Shown piece after piece: positions 60,966 through 64,000 of a stretch of DNA of 64,000 nt. The notes below the pieces were generated by a model. It was given only the letters and a program-made list of their open reading frames with translations, made no database searches and was not told where the DNA came from. How positions within the stretch are numbered: the first letter of the stretch is position 1; the number at the start of each line of letters is the position of its first letter. Origin of the DNA: Fratercula arctica. Taxonomy: Eukaryota; Chordata; Aves; Charadriiformes; Alcidae. The position numbers and the translations under genes were made by a program. The DNA is taken from assembly GCA_947846985.1 (NCBI GenBank), contig CANTUZ010000001.1:183852455-183916454 (forward strand), in the 5' to 3' direction.

Positions 60966-63700
60966 TAAGCAGGAACCTAAATTTAAGTCTTAATCCGTGA
61001 GCTGTATCCCTGCTTACCAGCTAATCAACAAACATTAGATGAGAGCCCACACTGAGAAATTCCGCAGAAGTTAATTAAAATGTGCCTTCCCACATTACTG
61101 AAAGTAAATAATTTAGGAAAAGAATTTAACTTGGACAGATATGGTTTGGAATGAAGCAAAGCTGGGCAACAGGAGAAGGACACTATTGGAGTAAAAGAAC
61201 AGCTAGGACTACTTAAACATTTTCATCTGTTATCCTGTTTTTCTTTTCTCAGTGAGTTATATTCCCAGGTGGATTCAATTTCAATGTAACATTATCCCGA
61301 ATGTCTGCTAGCGTGGATGAAAAAGATGGAAAGAGCACAATTATAAAGTTACAAAACCATTAACATATATTGAACTGATTGTATGCAAGATGGAGTAGAG
61401 TCTTACATCACTAGGACTACTTGTACAGGGAGGACCACCTCCCTTTTTATAAACATGGCAAAGACTACTTGTTGCACAGCGTGCTTGCCTTTAACCCATG
61501 TCCACATCCTGGGTCTGTCACCTATTCTAGCACGTCCGCTGCCCAGACAGCGTGTGCTGCGTACGGCCTGTATGCATGGGAAGAGCTGCCCGTTCCCGGG
61601 GAGCTTGTGTAACTATTCTAGGTGTAGGCGCTAAGATACATTTGCCTGAAATGTATGTCTACCCATACATTATGCATGGTGAAAATCACGCAAATGTATG
61701 CTGCTGGTACTATGTTCTGGTTAGTCTTCCAATAGTATCCCAGAAGCGGCTTGTGTTGCATATTCTGGTCTTTTTACATATAATTTCTTGATCATCGTTC
61801 ATATCATGCAATATAAATTTATCTTCCATGTCTGACCCTGGGCTTAGTTTTCTATTCAGCATGTTTCTGTTTCAACCCACTTAGTCCTAGCTCTGCCTAG
61901 ATGTAGATGGCTCCCCAGTATCCTGCTAGAAGAATAAAGATCCCACCTGCCTTTCTGTTAACTCATGGAGTGAGGATGGTCAAAGTAAATGATTTTGGAG
62001 CACACACTTGAAATTTTGTCTCCATCTGAAGGCAGAACTGGAGATCAGCCAGCCTGCTCTGCAGCGCAGTCTTTGCCATCAGCAGAATTGCCAGGGATTC
62101 GTGGCCAATTCGGTGATTCTTCTGGAAGGGGCTGGTTGAAGGGAGGGCGAGGGTAAAGGCAAAGCCATTTGTTTCCGTACAGTCTTGCTGTGCTGTTTCC
62201 CACTAATCGGGATAGATTCCAAACTGGGGGAAAAACTAAAATGAAGCAACCTCAGGAATCCAAGTTTCCTTCAAACAGGCTTCCATGTAGGAAAAAAATA
62301 TCAGGTATATTAGATTAAGCTGTTATGATTCATACTCTTTGCAACATGGTCATAGAGAAAAGCTGTTGGAGGCTCAGGCAGCTGCAGCAGTGTTCAGCCA
62401 AATCTGGATCATGGATACTTATAGCTGCTGTCGGTGGCAAAGTTTCCTGAGACTGTTCAGCTTGTCTGTTGCCTGTTCTCATAGTGTTACCCTTGCTTGA
62501 GATATTAACATCAGTCCTCTGCTGGGATGGAAGGAGAAAAGAGGGAGAGAAAAGATCACGCTGTTTTTATAAACCGTCATAATCTCTCTCAGTATTCTGT
62601 TTATGAATTTTGCCCTTCCCCTGTCTGTTGATACATGAAAACTTTTAGTGCCAAAGAGCTGGTTTTTATAACATAGTCATGATCACAGTGATTAATCAGT
62701 GTAGGTGCAGTATTAATGTACTATACATGCAGCACGGACATACTGTTAACCTTATCAGCTTCCTTTTCAGAAAGACTTCAAATTACCAGTCTCACAAGTG
62801 TAACCAAAAGGATATGAGTGCTCTGACTTCAGACAAGATTGCAGAAAGATTGTGTTATCTTTCATATTAAATTAATTCATTTTATTAAATCCATCTTTTG
62901 TGATTAAGACAGCAGACTGAGGGAGAAAAAAAAAAAAATCAAAATTGCTTTTCTTATCTACCAGTAACAATATGCAAAAGTCAAACTGGAAGATAGAAGA
63001 ACAATGAAATTCTTGTGGTCATGATACAACTGACTCCATAAAATTAAAAAGGATTAGGTACTGAAAAATGACCTCCCAGCCTTTAGCACTATAGTAGAAT
63101 AGAGACCCTTGGAAATTGTTTACAATGGTTGTAGAGACCTTTTCCTCAGTTGGATTTCCCACTGAATTTTCACTTATTTTTCTGTTAAATTCTCAGTAGG
63201 CTCACAGTCCCATTAAAAGTAATTTATTTCACATATGTTATTTTTCATTTTGCTGAGAAAAAACCTCTAAGTCTTGACCCTGTCTTGCAATAAAAAGATT
63301 ATTTTTAGGGCAGTTAAAATATTTTTAATTTTTTTTTTTAGAATCAGGTGACTCCAAAAAAGAGAAGAAGGGTGGGGAAAAAAAAAAAAGCAGCTATGGA
63401 AAAAATGCATTTCTTTGTCTCTGCTGCATTTAGGATGTGGTCGTGCCCCAGGAGCCTGGAGGATTGCAGTGACGATGCGCCTGGGCCCAGGGGCCCAACT
63501 TTCCGTCTACGTACAAACATTCCTCCCACTTCAGCCGAAGCGTGCACTTCTGGTTTGCGTAAAAAAAGAAATATTTGCAAGAACTCTCCCGAGTAAGATC
63601 GTTTAAGCGTGATTTTGGCCACAGCTATTTACAAGTTCGGGCTTCGACTGAAGTGAGTAATTGAATTACGTTGAGCCTCGGAAGTTTGCCTTTTATTTAT
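60966..63700. other. intergenic DNA, nothing identified
   Basis: About 2.7 kb without repeats that I recognise. From about 63.4 kb the sequence becomes less AT-rich towards a putative promoter. Confidence 0.55.
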
Positions 63701-63732
63701 ATATTCCCCCCAATTGTGTGGCTCGGTCTGCC

Positions 63733-63804
63733 ATTGGCTGCGGTCCCTGCAGCCTACCCGAAGGCTCTGCAGTTACATAAGGCTCTGCTGGGAGCCTATA
63801 TAAA
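63733..63804 (+). promoter_or_regulatory. putative TATA promoter with inverted CCAAT box
   Basis: ATTGG (inverted CCAAT) at 63733-63737 is followed by GTTACATAA (63772-63780), a bZIP-like word, and by a consensus TATATAAA at 63797-63804. The CCAAT-to-TATA distance of about 60 bp and the following donor site suit an RNA polymerase II promoter on the plus strand. The gene is not identified. Confidence 0.5.
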
Positions 63805-63828
63805 GCCTTTTTGCACGCCAGCAAGAGA

Positions 63829-63979
63829 CAGAATTTTATCAAGATCCAGGTCCCACTGCTTTAGTTCACACAAGCAGGAGGCGATTTGCTTGAAGATAGA
63901 CCGAAACCTGAACCCGGGCTGGTTTGTTTGCTAGGCAGGACTTCACAGCTGCCAACCTGAGTCGCAAGTAGCAGCTACT
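63829..63979 (+). other. putative non-coding first exon of an unidentified gene
   Basis: Placed from about 25-30 bp after the TATA box to a strong splice donor, CTACT followed by GTAAGTAG at 63980. There is no ATG in the interval, so it would be pure 5' UTR. The rest of the gene lies beyond the right edge. By mammalian synteny a neighbour such as THAP5 or DNAJB9 is expected somewhere on this side, but nothing here identifies it. Confidence 0.4.
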
Positions 63980-64000
63980 GTAAGTAGCTTCTGTGCACTA

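Noticed and set aside
1..64000. CRISPR arrays, tRNA or rRNA genes, operons
   Set aside because: No regularly spaced direct repeats, no tRNA-type A/B boxes with cloverleaf, and the genome organisation is clearly that of a vertebrate nucleus.

Overview
This window is vertebrate nuclear DNA, almost certainly from a bird. It has interrupted genes with short exons and kilobase introns, and many CR1-type LINE fragments with the characteristic avian CR1 3' end. It also has avian-type retroviral LTRs and a CpG-island promoter. There is no bacterial or phage gene structure, and nearly all short open frames are chance.

One gene can be read with confidence: PNPLA8 (calcium-independent phospholipase A2 gamma), on the minus strand from a CpG-island promoter near 46.9-47.8 kb to a stop codon at 8739. 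I resolved nine coding exons by splice sites and by reading frame. Joined, they give 2415 nt, an uninterrupted frame of 804 residues plus stop; the human protein is 782 residues. The patatin domain is complete: the glycine-rich DGGGTR loop is split over two exons, the lipase motif GVSTG carries the catalytic Ser (about residue 505), and DGG carries the catalytic Asp (about 649). The protein ends in SKL, a peroxisomal targeting signal. A probable non-coding first exon ends with a GTAAGT donor at 46848. One intron uses a GC-AG rather than GT-AG boundary.

Layout. 1-8.4 kb: intergenic DNA beyond the PNPLA8 3' end, with two solo LTRs (1749-2502 and 3732-4301). 8.4-46.1 kb: PNPLA8 coding exons and introns; the 16.8-kb intron at 11.3-28.0 kb holds a long decayed CR1 and an older CR1-like relic, other introns hold CR1 pieces at 39.2-40.1 and 44.5-44.8 kb, and a TATA-rich simple repeat flanks the latter. 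46.1-47.8 kb: 5' UTR and CpG island. 47.8-61 kb: a repeat-rich upstream region with a tail-to-tail CR1 pair, an LTR split by a younger CR1, and further CR1 copies at 55.5, 59.1 and 60.1 kb. 61-64 kb: apparently single-copy DNA ending in a plausible plus-strand TATA promoter and non-coding first exon (donor at 63979) of a gene that lies beyond the window.

I did not find an undescribed system. The points most worth checking are the GC-AG intron of PNPLA8, upstream ORFs in its leader, the putative TATA promoter at the right edge, and the nested repeats with readable target-site duplications. From mammalian synteny, as I recall it, NRCAM should lie to the left and THAP5/DNAJB9 to the right, but neither is visible here.
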